Shown here: positions 1 to 7,667 of the stretch, piece after piece | Position numbering within the stretch: position 1 is the first letter of the stretch | How the letters are laid out: each line of letters opens with the position of its first letter | Source: Streptococcus shenyangsis | Lineage (GTDB): Bacteria; Bacillota; Bacilli; Lactobacillales; Streptococcaceae | Length of the DNA: 45,860 bases | Direction: 5' to 3' | Assembly (NCBI RefSeq): GCF_006385785.1 | Contig: NZ_VFSH01000015.1 | Span: 1-45,860 of the forward strand | Program-made: the position numbers and the translations under genes | Notes under the pieces: generated by a model | Databases searched by the model: none | Told to the model about the DNA's origin: nothing | What the model saw: the letters and a program-made list of their open reading frames with translations, nothing else

Positions 1-50
1 CCGGAAGTAGTTGGGGGTTGCCCCCTGTGAGATATGGAAGTCGCTTAGCT
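1..50 (+). rRNA. rrf: 5S rRNA, 3' end only
   Basis: The first 50 bases read as the 3' part of a streptococcal 5S rRNA, including the GC-rich arm around 12-28 and the closing strand TCGCTTAG near 41-48. The 5' part lies outside the window. A tRNA-Val starts three bases later, so the window opens at the distal end of an rRNA operon whose transcript continues into the tRNA cluster. Confidence 0.85.
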
Positions 51-53
51 CTA

Positions 54-126
54 GGGAGTTTAGCTCAGCTGGGAGAGCATCTGCCTTACAAGCAGAGGGT
101 CAGCGGTTCGATCCCGTTAACTCCCA
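54..126 (+). tRNA. tRNA-Val(TAC)
   Basis: Cloverleaf with acceptor GGGAGTT/AACTCCC, discriminator A, anticodon TAC and a GGTTCGATCC T arm. CCA is not encoded. It is the first tRNA behind the 5S gene. Confidence 0.97.
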
Positions 127-131
127 TTTTA

Positions 132-202
132 GCGGGTGTAGTTTAGTGGTAAAACTACAGCCTTCCAAGCTGTTGTCGCGAGTTCGATTCTCGTCACCCG
201 CT
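132..202 (+). tRNA. tRNA-Gly(TCC)
   Basis: Acceptor GCGGGTG/CACCCGC, anticodon TCC, discriminator T, 71 nt. CCA is not encoded. It follows tRNA-Val after five bases, so the two are cotranscribed and must be separated by processing. Confidence 0.97.
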
Positions 203-236
203 TTGAACTTTGTTCTTTGTACCAAGTTTTTAACTT

Positions 237-310
<74 letters not shown>

Positions 311-392
311 TAGTGTTTAGTCCACTACTTAGCGATTGAAATATTATCTTTTCACTAAGAGGACACGGGCTTGTTCCCGTATAAACTATTTT

Positions 393-482
393 GGAGGATT
401 ACCCAAGTCCGGCTGAAGGGAACGGTCTTGAAAACCGTCAGGCGTGTAAAAGCGTGCGTGGGTTCGAATCCCACATCCTCCT
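393..482 (+). tRNA. tRNA-Ser(TGA)
   Basis: A class II tRNA of 90 nt with a long variable arm. Acceptor GGAGGAT/ATCCTCC, anticodon TGA. The 82-nt spacer before it (311-392) is the longest in the cluster and contains a small hairpin, ACGGG/CCCGT, near 366-380. Confidence 0.96.
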
Positions 483-492
483 TTTTTATTAA

Positions 493-566
<74 letters not shown>

Positions 567-569
567 TAA

Positions 570-642
570 GGCTCGGTAGCTCAGTTGGTAGAGCAATGGA
601 TTGAAGCTCCATGTGTCGGCGGTTCGATTCCGTCTCGCGCCA
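570..642 (+). tRNA. tRNA-Phe(GAA)
   Basis: Anticodon GAA and normal D and T arms. The acceptor GGCTCGG/TCGCGCC contains a T573-C638 mismatch at the fourth pair and a G-T pair at the seventh, so the stem is weaker than those of its neighbours. The rest looks functional. Confidence 0.94.
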
Positions 643-654
643 TTTATATATTTT

Positions 655-735
655 GGAAGGGTAGCGAAGAGGCTAAACGCGGCGGACTGTAAATCCGCTC
701 CTTCGGGTTCGGGGGTTCGAATCCCTCCCCTTCCA
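655..735 (+). tRNA. tRNA-Tyr(GTA)
   Basis: A class II tRNA of 81 nt with a long variable arm. Acceptor GGAAGGG/CCCTTCC with discriminator A; anticodon GTA. Confidence 0.96.
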
Positions 736-739
736 TTTT

Positions 740-810
740 ACGGGCATAGTTTAAAGGTAGAACTAAGGTCTCCAAAACCTTCAGTGTGGGTTCAATTCCT
801 ACTGCCCGTG
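740..810 (+). tRNA. tRNA-Trp(CCA)
   Basis: Acceptor ACGGGCA/TGCCCGT with discriminator G, the A1-U72/G73 identity seen in bacterial tRNA-Trp. Anticodon CCA. The pairing fixes the start at A740. Confidence 0.95.
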
Positions 811-823
811 TTAATAGAATTAT

Positions 824-897
824 GGCGGGTGTGGTGAAGTGGTTAACACACCAGATTGTGGCTCTGGCATGCGTGGGTTCGATCCCCATCACTCGCC
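824..897 (+). tRNA. tRNA-His(GTG)
   Basis: Anticodon GTG. An eighth acceptor pair, G824 with C897, supplies the extra G at position -1 that marks tRNA-His; the discriminator is that C. Confidence 0.95.
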
Positions 898-910
898 TAT
901 TTTATATTAT

Positions 911-982
911 TGGGGTATAGCCAAGCGGTAAGGCAAGGGACTTTGACTCCCTCATGCGTTGGTTCGAATCCAGCTACCCCAG
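911..982 (+). tRNA. tRNA-Gln(TTG)
   Basis: Acceptor TGGGGTA/TACCCCA, discriminator G, anticodon TTG, 72 nt. Confidence 0.96.
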
Positions 983-991
983 TTACTATTT

Positions 992-1075
992 GCCGGCGTG
1001 GCGGAATTGGCAGACGCGCTGGACTCAAAATCCAGTGTCCGCAAGGACGTGCCGGTTCGACCCCGGCCGCCGGTA
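992..1075 (+). tRNA. tRNA-Leu(CAA)
   Basis: A class II tRNA of 84 nt, anticodon CAA, with a variable arm of pattern GTCC/GGAC. The acceptor ends in a G1-T72 wobble. It is the last tRNA before the cluster terminator. Confidence 0.95.
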
Positions 1076-1087
1076 TAGTATAGAGTT

Positions 1088-1118
1088 AAGGAACGTTGAT
1101 AAATCTTCGTTCCTTTTT
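1088..1118 (+). terminator. Terminator of the rRNA/tRNA operon
   Basis: Stem AAGGAACG (1088-1095) pairs with CGTTCCTT (1108-1115) and is followed by a T run. It directly follows tRNA-Leu. Confidence 0.85.
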
Positions 1119-1176
1119 GTATTATTTTTGGTATAATAATAGTTATTTAAAATTTATTATGAAAGTGTAGGGAAGT

Positions 1177-2454
1177 ATGTCTCGTTCTATCGATTTATTA
1201 AAGCATCGGTATTTGAAAAATATCAAAGAAAATCCTGAATTGTTTGTCGGGATTGAGCTGGAATATCCTGTTGTAAACTTGGAAGGGAATACTGCAGATG
1301 TTGAAGTTATCAAGGAATTATTCCGATATTTAGTTTCTGCTTTGGATTTCGATGTTGAAAAGGTAGATGATTTTGGCAATCCTATCCAGTTAGTAGATCC
1401 GATAAGTCAGGATGCTATTTTATTTGAAGTTTCCTATACTACGATTGAATTTGCGTTTGGTAAGGTTAAAGAGATTCAAGAGGTAGAGAATCGTTTTAAT
1501 AATTATATGAATGTAATTCAGAGAAAATTAAGTGAATCAAATCATGCTATTGTTGGCTGTGGCATTCATCCTAACTGGGATAAAAATGAGAATTGTCCAG
1601 TTGCTTACCCACGGTATCGCATGTTGATGGACTATTTGAATTTGAGTAGAAATGTGACTAAATCAGAGTTGCATCATTTCCCTGAATATGGTGCTTTTAT
1701 CTGTGGGAGTCAGGTTCAGCTTGATGTTTCAAAATCTAACTACTTACGGGTGATTAATGCTTTTACTCAAATTGAAGGGCCTAAGGCGTATTTATTTGCC
1801 AATTCTGAGTTTTCAGGTGAGGATTGGGATACGAAAATTGCAAGGGATATTTTCTGGGAAGAGTCTATGCATGGTATCTATCCAGAAAATGTCGGTGTCA
1901 ATTCTAGGCTCTTTAAAGATGAGGATGATTTTTTTGACTATCTCGATCATTCTGCAATTTTTACTGCGGAACGTGATGGACAAACCTATTATTTTTATCC
2001 TATTCAGGCAAGCAAGTACCTGACTACACCTGAAATCCAAGCATATGCTCTTAATGGGGATGTGATTCTTATTTACCCTCAAGAGAAGGATTTTGAAACA
2101 CATCGTAGTTATCAGTACCAAGACTTAACGACTCGCGGAACAGTTGAGTTTCGTAGTGTGTGTACTCAGCCTCTAGAGAGAACTTTCGCTTCTGCCGCCT
2201 TTCACTTGGGATTGTTGGTTAATTTAGATAAGTTAGTAGCTTACTTAGAAACAGCACCTTTCTTTAAGAAATTTGGTTGTGATTATAAGTTTTTAAGACG
2301 ACAATTTTCTAAGAAAAAGCTTACAGATCAGGAAGAAACTGCGATTATTGAATTTTCCAAAGACTTACTCCTACTAGCTGAGGAAGGGCTAGTGATGAGA
2401 AATAAGCAAGAAATGATTTATTTAGAGCCTTTGAAGAAAGAATTGAGCCTATAA
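1177..2454 (+). CDS. Glutamate-cysteine ligase-like protein (GCS2 family)
   Basis: A 425-residue protein that resembles the glutamate-cysteine ligase/carboxylate-amine ligase superfamily. The clearest sign is the N-terminal block GIELEYPVV near residue 25, where family members carry metal-binding glutamates, and a later block TRGTVEFRSVCTQP near residue 325 that fits the substrate-binding part of the fold. Members join glutamate to an amine using ATP. The true substrate is uncertain, because pneumococci are known to import glutathione. The ATG follows a purine-rich site, TAGGGA. It is a single gene between the tRNA terminator and thrC, with a TATAAT at 1132-1137. Confidence 0.7.
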   Translation: MSRSIDLLKHRYLKNIKENPELFVGIELEYPVVNLEGNTADVEVIKELFRYLVSALDFDVEKVDDFGNPIQLVDPISQDAILFEVSYTTIEFAFGKVKEIQEVENRFNNYMNVIQRKLSESNHAIVGCGIHPNWDKNENCPVAYPRYRMLMDYLNLSRNVTKSELHHFPEYGAFICGSQVQLDVSKSNYLRVINAFTQIEGPKAYLFANSEFSGEDWDTKIARDIFWEESMHGIYPENVGVNSRLFKDEDDFFDYLDHSAIFTAERDGQTYYFYPIQASKYLTTPEIQAYALNGDVILIYPQEKDFETHRSYQYQDLTTRGTVEFRSVCTQPLERTFASAAFHLGLLVNLDKLVAYLETAPFFKKFGCDYKFLRRQFSKKKLTDQEETAIIEFSKDLLLLAEEGLVMRNKQEMIYLEPLKKELSL

Positions 2455-2489
2455 TTTCTCTTATAAAAGGAGAATTTTCTGAAAAATCA

Positions 2490-2498
2490 TGATATAAT
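2490..2498 (+). promoter_or_regulatory. Extended -10 promoter of thrC
   Basis: TGATATAAT (TG, one base, TATAAT) lies 31 nt before the thrC start. I see no good -35 box, which fits an extended -10 promoter. Confidence 0.6.
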
Positions 2499-2529
2499 GG
2501 ATGAGACTATAGATAAAGGATAGAGAGTA

Positions 2530-4014
2530 ATGACATTAGTTTATCAATCAACGCGTGATGCCAACAATACAGTAACTGCTAGCCAAGCTATTTTGCAAGG
2601 TTTGGCAACGGACGGTGGTTTGTTTACACCACTTATTTATCCAAAGGTAGATTTGGATTTTGCAAAATTGAAAGATGCTTCCTATCAGGAAGTTGCTAAG
2701 TTAGTTTTGTCAGCATTTTTAGATGACTTTACAGCTGAAGAGTTGGACTACTGTATCAACAATGCCTACGATAGCAAATTTGATACTCCAGCTATTGCAC
2801 CATTAGTGAAATTAGATGGGCAATACAATTTGGAACTTTTCCATGGTTCAACGATTGCCTTTAAGGATATGGCCTTGTCTATCTTGCCATACTTTATGAC
2901 GACTGCTGCTAAGAAACATGGTTTGGAGAATAAGATTGTTATCTTGACAGCGACATCTGGCGACACGGGGAAAGCTGCTATGGCAGGATTTGCAGATGTC
3001 CCTGGTACTGAGATTATCGTCTTTTATCCAAAAGATGGTGTCAGCAAGGTGCAAGAGTTGCAAATGACCACGCAGACTGGTGACAATACTCATGTTATCG
3101 CTATTGATGGTAACTTTGACGATGCGCAAACAAATGTGAAACATATGTTTAACGATGTGGCTCTTCGTGAAAGATTAGCGGCCAACAAGTTGCAATTTTC
3201 ATCTGCTAACTCTATGAATATCGGTCGTTTGGTGCCACAGATTGTTTATTATGTTTATGCCTATGCTCAGTTGGTTAAGACTGGAGAGATTGTGGCTGGT
3301 GAAAAGGTCAACTTCACAGTACCAACAGGAAACTTTGGAAATATCTTGGCTGCCTTTTATGCCAAGCAAATTGGTCTACCAGTTGGTAAATTGATCTGTG
3401 CTTCAAATGACAACAATGTTTTGACAGACTTCTTCAAGACACGTGTTTACGACAAGAAGCGTGAGTTTAAGGTAACAACTAGTCCATCTATGGATATCTT
3501 GGTATCTTCAAACTTGGAGCGTTTGATTTTCCATCTTTTGGGTAATGATGCGGTTAAAACAGCTGAACTCATGAATGCCTTGAACAAGCAAGGACAATAT
3601 GAGTTGACAGACTTTGATGCAGAGATTCTTAACCTCTTTGCAGCTGAATATGCGACTGAGGAAGAAACAGCGGCAGAAATCAAGCGTGTTTATGAGTCAG
3701 ATTCTTATATCGAGGATCCACATACGGCGGTTGCCTCGGCAGTTTATAAGAAATACCAAGTGGCTACTGACGATGTTACTAAGACAGTGATTGCTTCAAC
3801 AGCTAGTCCTTACAAGTTCCCGGTGGTTGCAGTTGAAGCAGTAACAGGAAAAGCAGGCTTAACTGACTTTGAAGCTTTGGCTCAATTGCATGAAATCTCA
3901 GGAGTGGCTGTGCCATCAGCAGTTGATGGCCTTGAAACAGCGCCAGTTCGTCACAAGACAACTGTGGCGGCTGCGGATATGCAAGCAGCGGTTGAGGCTT
4001 ATTTAGGACTTTAA
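2530..4014 (+). CDS. thrC: Threonine synthase
   Basis: PLP-dependent enzyme that converts O-phosphohomoserine to threonine, the last step of threonine synthesis. The 494-residue length fits the long class of bacterial threonine synthases. The motif HGSTIAFKDMA places the PLP-binding lysine at residue 112, ATSGDTGKAAM near residue 140 is the phosphate-binding loop, and PTGNFGNILAA near residue 257 is a further conserved cofactor block. The start follows GATAGAGAG. The gene stands alone between its own promoter and a strong terminator; the homoserine genes are not here. Confidence 0.95.
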   Translation: MTLVYQSTRDANNTVTASQAILQGLATDGGLFTPLIYPKVDLDFAKLKDASYQEVAKLVLSAFLDDFTAEELDYCINNAYDSKFDTPAIAPLVKLDGQYNLELFHGSTIAFKDMALSILPYFMTTAAKKHGLENKIVILTATSGDTGKAAMAGFADVPGTEIIVFYPKDGVSKVQELQMTTQTGDNTHVIAIDGNFDDAQTNVKHMFNDVALRERLAANKLQFSSANSMNIGRLVPQIVYYVYAYAQLVKTGEIVAGEKVNFTVPTGNFGNILAAFYAKQIGLPVGKLICASNDNNVLTDFFKTRVYDKKREFKVTTSPSMDILVSSNLERLIFHLLGNDAVKTAELMNALNKQGQYELTDFDAEILNLFAAEYATEEETAAEIKRVYESDSYIEDPHTAVASAVYKKYQVATDDVTKTVIASTASPYKFPVVAVEAVTGKAGLTDFEALAQLHEISGVAVPSAVDGLETAPVRHKTTVAAADMQAAVEAYLGL

Positions 4015-4026
4015 GACGGAAGGAGT

Positions 4027-4060
4027 AAACTCGGTTGGGAAACCAACTGAGTTTCTTTTC
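4027..4060 (+). terminator. Terminator of thrC
   Basis: A 12-bp stem, AAACTCGGTTGG (4027-4038) with CCAACTGAGTTT (4043-4054), is capped by a GAAA tetraloop and followed by a T-rich run. Confidence 0.92.
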
Positions 4061-4074
4061 ATCAGGAGGAAGGA

Positions 4075-5355
4075 TTGTTTAAGAAAAATAAAGACATTCT
4101 TAATATTGCTTTGCCAGCTATGGGCGAAAACTTTTTGCAGATGCTCATGGGAATGGTGGACAGTTACTTGGTAGCCCATTTGGGCTTGATAGCCATTTCG
4201 GGTGTATCAGTCGCTGGTAATATCATCACCATTTACCAGGCGATTTTCATCGCTCTGGGAGCTGCTATTTCCAGTGTTATTTCAAAAAGTTTAGGGCAGA
4301 AGGATCAGTCTAAGCTAGCCTATCATGTGACTGAAGCCTTGAAGATTACCCTACTAGTAAGTTTCCTTTTAGGATCTTTGTCCATCTTCGCTGGAAAAGA
4401 GATGATAGGACTATTGGGAACGGAGAGGGCTGTAGCTGAGAGTGGTGGACTGTATCTATCTTTGGTAGGCGGATCGATTGTTCTTTTGGGCTTGATGACC
4501 AGTCTGGGTGCCTTGATTCGTGCAACGCATAATCCACGTCTGCCTCTCTATGTTAGTCTCTTATCAAATGCTTTGAATATTCTCTTTTCCAGTCTAGCTA
4601 TTTTTGTTCTGGATATGGGGATAGCTGGTGTTGCTTGGGGAACTATTCTGTCTCGCTTGGTAGGTCTTGTGATTTTATGGTCGCAATTAAAGTTGCCTTT
4701 TGAGAAACCGACTTTTGGTTTAGATAAGGAACTATTGACCTTAGCTTTGCCAGCAGCTGGAGAGCGGCTTATGATGCGGGCTGGTGATGTCGTTATCATT
4801 GCCTTGGTCGTTTCTTTTGGAACGGAGGCAGTTGCTGGGAATGCAGTCGGAGAAGTCTTGACCCAGTTTAACTACATGCCTGCCTTTGGCGTCGCTACGG
4901 CAACGGTCATGCTGGTAGCTCGAGCAGTTGGAGAGGATAATTGGGAAAGAGTAGCTAGTTTGAGCAAGCAAACCTTTTGGCTTTCTCTGGTCCTCATGTT
5001 ACCCTTGACCTTCAGTATCTACGCTTTGGGTGTACCATTAACTCATCTCTATACGACTAATCCTCTAGCGGTGGAGGCTAGTGTTCTAGTGACACTGTTT
5101 TCACTACTTGGTACTCCTATGACGATAGGAACAGTCATCTATACAGCAGTCTGGCAGGGTTTGGGCAATGCTCGGCTTCCCTTTTATGCGACAAGTATAG
5201 GAATGTGGTGTATCCGCATTGGAACAGGATATCTGATGGGGATTGTGCTTGGTTGGGGCTTGCCTGGTATTTGGGCCGGAACCCTTTTGGATAATGGTTT
5301 TCGTTGGTTATTTCTACGTTACCGTTACCAGCGTTATATGAGCTTGAAAGGATAG
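4075..5355 (+). CDS. MATE-family efflux transporter
   Basis: A 426-residue membrane protein with about twelve hydrophobic segments in two similar halves, typical of MATE exporters, which use ion gradients to expel drugs or metabolites. The N-terminal PAMGENFLQMLMGMVDSY and the repeat start PAAGERLMMRAGD near residue 225 are the paired family signatures. The start codon is TTG at 4075, chosen because AGGAGG sits 5 nt before it. The next gene starts 3 nt after the stop, so the two are an operon. It resembles DinF-like MATE proteins, but the usual dinF lies beside recA, so this is probably a paralogue. The substrate is unknown. Confidence 0.88.
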   Translation: MFKKNKDILNIALPAMGENFLQMLMGMVDSYLVAHLGLIAISGVSVAGNIITIYQAIFIALGAAISSVISKSLGQKDQSKLAYHVTEALKITLLVSFLLGSLSIFAGKEMIGLLGTERAVAESGGLYLSLVGGSIVLLGLMTSLGALIRATHNPRLPLYVSLLSNALNILFSSLAIFVLDMGIAGVAWGTILSRLVGLVILWSQLKLPFEKPTFGLDKELLTLALPAAGERLMMRAGDVVIIALVVSFGTEAVAGNAVGEVLTQFNYMPAFGVATATVMLVARAVGEDNWERVASLSKQTFWLSLVLMLPLTFSIYALGVPLTHLYTTNPLAVEASVLVTLFSLLGTPMTIGTVIYTAVWQGLGNARLPFYATSIGMWCIRIGTGYLMGIVLGWGLPGIWAGTLLDNGFRWLFLRYRYQRYMSLKG

Positions 5356-5358
5356 GAA

Positions 5359-5979
5359 ATGCAAAAAACAGCTTTTATTTGGGATTTAGACGGGACTTTA
5401 TTGGACTCTTACGAAGCAATTTTGTCAGGGATTGAGGAAACTTTTGCTCAGTTTTCTATTCCTTATGATAAGGAGCAGGTGAGAGAGTTTATCCTCAAGT
5501 TTTCTGTGCAGGATTTACTTGTGCAGGTGGCAGAAGAGAGAAAGCTGGATGTGGAAGTGCTAAATCAGGTGCGTGCACAGAGTCTGGCTGAGAAGAATGC
5601 TCAGGTAGTTTTGATGCCAGGTGCGCGTGAGATGCTAGCTTGGGCAGACCAAGCAGGAATTCAGCAGTTTGTTTACACTCATAAGGGAGACAATGCTCTT
5701 ACCATTCTCAGAGACTTGGGTTTGGAATCTTATTTTACAGAGATTCTAACCAGTCAGAGTGGCTTTGCTCGCAAGCCTAATCCGGAAGCGGCTACCTATC
5801 TGTTAGACAAGTATCAGTTGGATCCTGAGAAAATCTATTATATAGGGGATCGGACTCTGGATGTGGAATTTGCCCAGAATAGTGGTATTCAAAGTATCAA
5901 CTTTTTAGAGTCGACTTATGAAGGTAATCACAGGATTCAAGCGTTAGCAGATATTTCCCATTTTTTTGAGGCTGAGTGA
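5359..5979 (+). CDS. HAD-superfamily hydrolase, phosphoglycolate-phosphatase-like
   Basis: A 206-residue HAD subfamily IA phosphatase. Motif I is DLDGTLLDS with catalytic Asp9 and Asp11, motif II is YTHKG near residue 108, motif III is RKPNP near residue 137, and motif IV is GDRTLDVEFAQ near residue 162. A helical cap occupies residues 15-80. Relatives remove phosphate from small sugar phosphates or phosphoglycolate. The substrate cannot be read from sequence. It sits 3 nt behind the MATE gene and is translated from AAAGGA, which overlaps that gene's end. Confidence 0.85.
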   Translation: MQKTAFIWDLDGTLLDSYEAILSGIEETFAQFSIPYDKEQVREFILKFSVQDLLVQVAEERKLDVEVLNQVRAQSLAEKNAQVVLMPGAREMLAWADQAGIQQFVYTHKGDNALTILRDLGLESYFTEILTSQSGFARKPNPEAATYLLDKYQLDPEKIYYIGDRTLDVEFAQNSGIQSINFLESTYEGNHRIQALADISHFFEAE

Positions 5980-5990
5980 TAAAAAGATTG

Positions 5991-6068
5991 TGTCAATTTT
6001 GTGACAGAGACCTAACAAACTATTTCAAGTAATCGAGTTTGTTACAAGGAATAGACAGTTCTGTTAAA
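5991..6068 (+). promoter_or_regulatory. Possible WalR/VicR control region of the LysM gene
   Basis: The region holds a palindrome TGTCA-N6-TGACA (5991-6006), a block TGTGAC-N5-CCTAACA (6000-6017) that is one base off a WalR-type repeat, and half-sites TGTTAC (6040-6045) and TGTTAA (6062-6067) spaced 22 bp. The pneumococcal gene of this type is known to belong to the VicRK (WalRK) regulon. Which of these is the real site is inference. Confidence 0.35.
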
Positions 6069-6069
6069 T

Positions 6070-6090
6070 AGGCCCGAGAGGGCTTTTTTT
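6070..6090 (+). terminator. Terminator of the MATE-HAD operon
   Basis: AGGCCC/GGGCTT stem around a GAGA loop, followed by seven T. It is short but GC-rich. It lies between the candidate WalR sites and the LysM -10 box. Confidence 0.7.
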
Positions 6091-6102
6091 CTGCATTTTT
6101 TG

Positions 6103-6111
6103 TGTTATGAT
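6103..6111 (+). promoter_or_regulatory. Extended -10 promoter of the LysM gene
   Basis: TGTTATGAT (TG, one base, TATGAT) ends 33 nt before the LysM-gene ATG. There is no clear -35 box, so an activator may be needed. Confidence 0.55.
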
Positions 6112-6144
6112 AGACAGGTACTCATTTGAAAGGAATTTGAAAGA

Positions 6145-7347
6145 ATGAAGAAAAGAATATTATTAGCCTCAACAGTAGCCTTGTCCTTTGCCCCAGTATT
6201 GGCAACTCAAGCAGAAGAAGTTATTTGGACTGCACGTAGTGTTGAGCAAATCCAAAACGATTTGACTAAAACGGACAACAAAACAAGTTATACCGTTCAG
6301 TATGGTGATACCTTAAGCACCATTGCAGAAGCTTTGGGTGTAGATGTCACAGTTCTTGCGAATTTGAATAAAATCACTAATATGGACTTGATTTTCCCAG
6401 AAACTGTTTTGACAACGACTGTCAATGAAGCAGAAGAGGTAACGGAAGTTGAAATCCAAACTCCTCAAGCAGACTCTAGTGAAGAAGTGACAACTGCGAC
6501 AGCAGATTTGACAACCAATCAAGTGACGGTTGATGATCAAACTGTTCAGGTTGCAGACCTTTCTCAACCGATTGCAGAAGCTCCAAAAGCGGTAGAAACT
6601 ACAAGAACAAAAGAAGTGGCAACAAGTTCAGAAGTTGCAGAGACGGTGACTGCTTTAGAAGAAGTGACACCATCTACAGGAACTTCTGTCCCAGAGGAGC
6701 AAACAGCCGAAACAAGTAGCGCAGTCACAGAAGCAGCTCCTCAGGAAACGACTCCAGTTGATAAAGATGAAACACAGGCCAGTCCTCAAGCTGCTTCAAC
6801 AGTGGCACCAACTACAACACCAGTAGAAGAAAAAGCGCCTGAAACAACTGCAACAAGTTCAGAAGAAGCAAAAGAAGCCTCATCAAATGAAGCTACAACA
6901 GCAGTTTCTACTTATCAACCAGAAGAGACGAAAACAACTTCAGCAACTTACGCAGCTCCAGCAGCGCCCGATTATGCTGGACTTGCGGTAGCAAAATCTG
7001 AAAATGCAGGCCTTCAACCACAGACGGCTACCTTTAAAGAAGAAATCGCCAACTTGTTTGGCATCACATCCTTTAGTGGTTACCGTCCAGGAGACAGTGG
7101 AGATCACGGAAAAGGTTTGGCTATCGACTTTATGGTACCAGAAAGCTCAGAACTAGGGGATAAGATTGCGGAATACGCTATTCAAAACATGGCCAGCCGA
7201 GGAATTAGTTACATCATCTGGAAACAACGTTTCTATGCTCCATTCGATAGTAAATATGGACCAGCTAATACTTGGAACCCAATGCCAGATCGTGGTAGCG
7301 TGACAGAAAACCACTATGACCACGTTCACGTTTCAATGAATGGATAA
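6145..7347 (+). CDS. Secreted LysM-domain cell-wall protein with a C-terminal metallopeptidase-like domain
   Basis: A 400-residue secreted protein. A signal peptide ends near Ala23 (VLATQA). One LysM peptidoglycan-binding domain covers residues 49-92 (YTVQYGDTLSTIAEAL). Residues 93-275 form a long Thr/Glu/Pro/Ala-rich linker that probably spans the wall. The C-terminal domain (about 278-400) carries H321-x6-D328 and H393-x-H395, the spacing seen in zinc-binding D-Ala-D-Ala peptidases of the M15 type, so it may cut wall peptides. I recognise it as the pneumococcal LysM protein known from the VicRK regulon. Catalytic activity is inference. It has its own promoter and terminator. Confidence 0.85.
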   Translation: MKKRILLASTVALSFAPVLATQAEEVIWTARSVEQIQNDLTKTDNKTSYTVQYGDTLSTIAEALGVDVTVLANLNKITNMDLIFPETVLTTTVNEAEEVTEVEIQTPQADSSEEVTTATADLTTNQVTVDDQTVQVADLSQPIAEAPKAVETTRTKEVATSSEVAETVTALEEVTPSTGTSVPEEQTAETSSAVTEAAPQETTPVDKDETQASPQAASTVAPTTTPVEEKAPETTATSSEEAKEASSNEATTAVSTYQPEETKTTSATYAAPAAPDYAGLAVAKSENAGLQPQTATFKEEIANLFGITSFSGYRPGDSGDHGKGLAIDFMVPESSELGDKIAEYAIQNMASRGISYIIWKQRFYAPFDSKYGPANTWNPMPDRGSVTENHYDHVHVSMNG

Positions 7348-7371
7348 ACCAGATTTTATAATATAATGTTG

Positions 7372-7423
7372 ACGAATGAGATTTAGCTTTCATGATAGGA
7401 AGCGAGTCTCGTTCGTTTTTTTC
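7372..7423 (+). terminator. Terminator of the LysM gene
   Basis: Stem ACGAATGAGA (7372-7381) pairs with TCTCGTTCGT (7407-7416) with one wobble, has a small inner stem, and is followed by seven T. Confidence 0.8.
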
Positions 7424-7428
7424 TCTGT

Positions 7429-7543
7429 CATACTCTTCGAAAATCTCTTCAAACCACGTCAGTTTTATCTGCAACCTCAAAGCTGTGCTTTGAGCAACCT
7501 GTGGTTAGCTTCCTAGTTTGCTCTTTTATTTTCATTGAGTATC
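7429..7543 (+). repeat. BOX-type intergenic repeat, shortened
   Basis: The ends are those of pneumococcal BOX elements: ATACTCTTCGAAAATCTC at the left and TTTTCATTGAGTAT at the right. Inside is a CTCAAAGC/GCTTTGAG hairpin. At about 113 bp there is room for part of boxA and a boxC but no boxB; boxA breaks off after about 33 bp. It fills most of the 320-bp gap between the LysM gene and the MarR gene. Confidence 0.8.
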
Positions 7544-7599
7544 AATTTGAATGGGAAATGGAAAGTTAGCATCTAGTAATGACTCAAGCAACATTCTTG

Positions 7600-7650
7600 T
7601 AATCTATTTTATCTTATATTATACCTGATTAGTCAACTATTGATAGATTA
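7600..7650 (+). promoter_or_regulatory. Promoter and possible MarR operator
   Basis: Perfect inverted copies TAATCTAT (7600-7607) and ATAGATTA (7643-7650) flank the probable promoter, which has TTGTAA at 7597-7602 and TTATAC at 7619-7624. Autorepression by the MarR protein just downstream would suit this arrangement, but it is inferred only from the symmetry. Confidence 0.35.
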
Positions 7651-7667
7651 ATTTAAAGGAGAAAGAA

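Noticed and set aside
2455..2529. A T-box or attenuator before thrC
   Set aside because: The gap is 75 nt and the mapped -10 box leaves about 25 nt of leader, far too little for a T-box.
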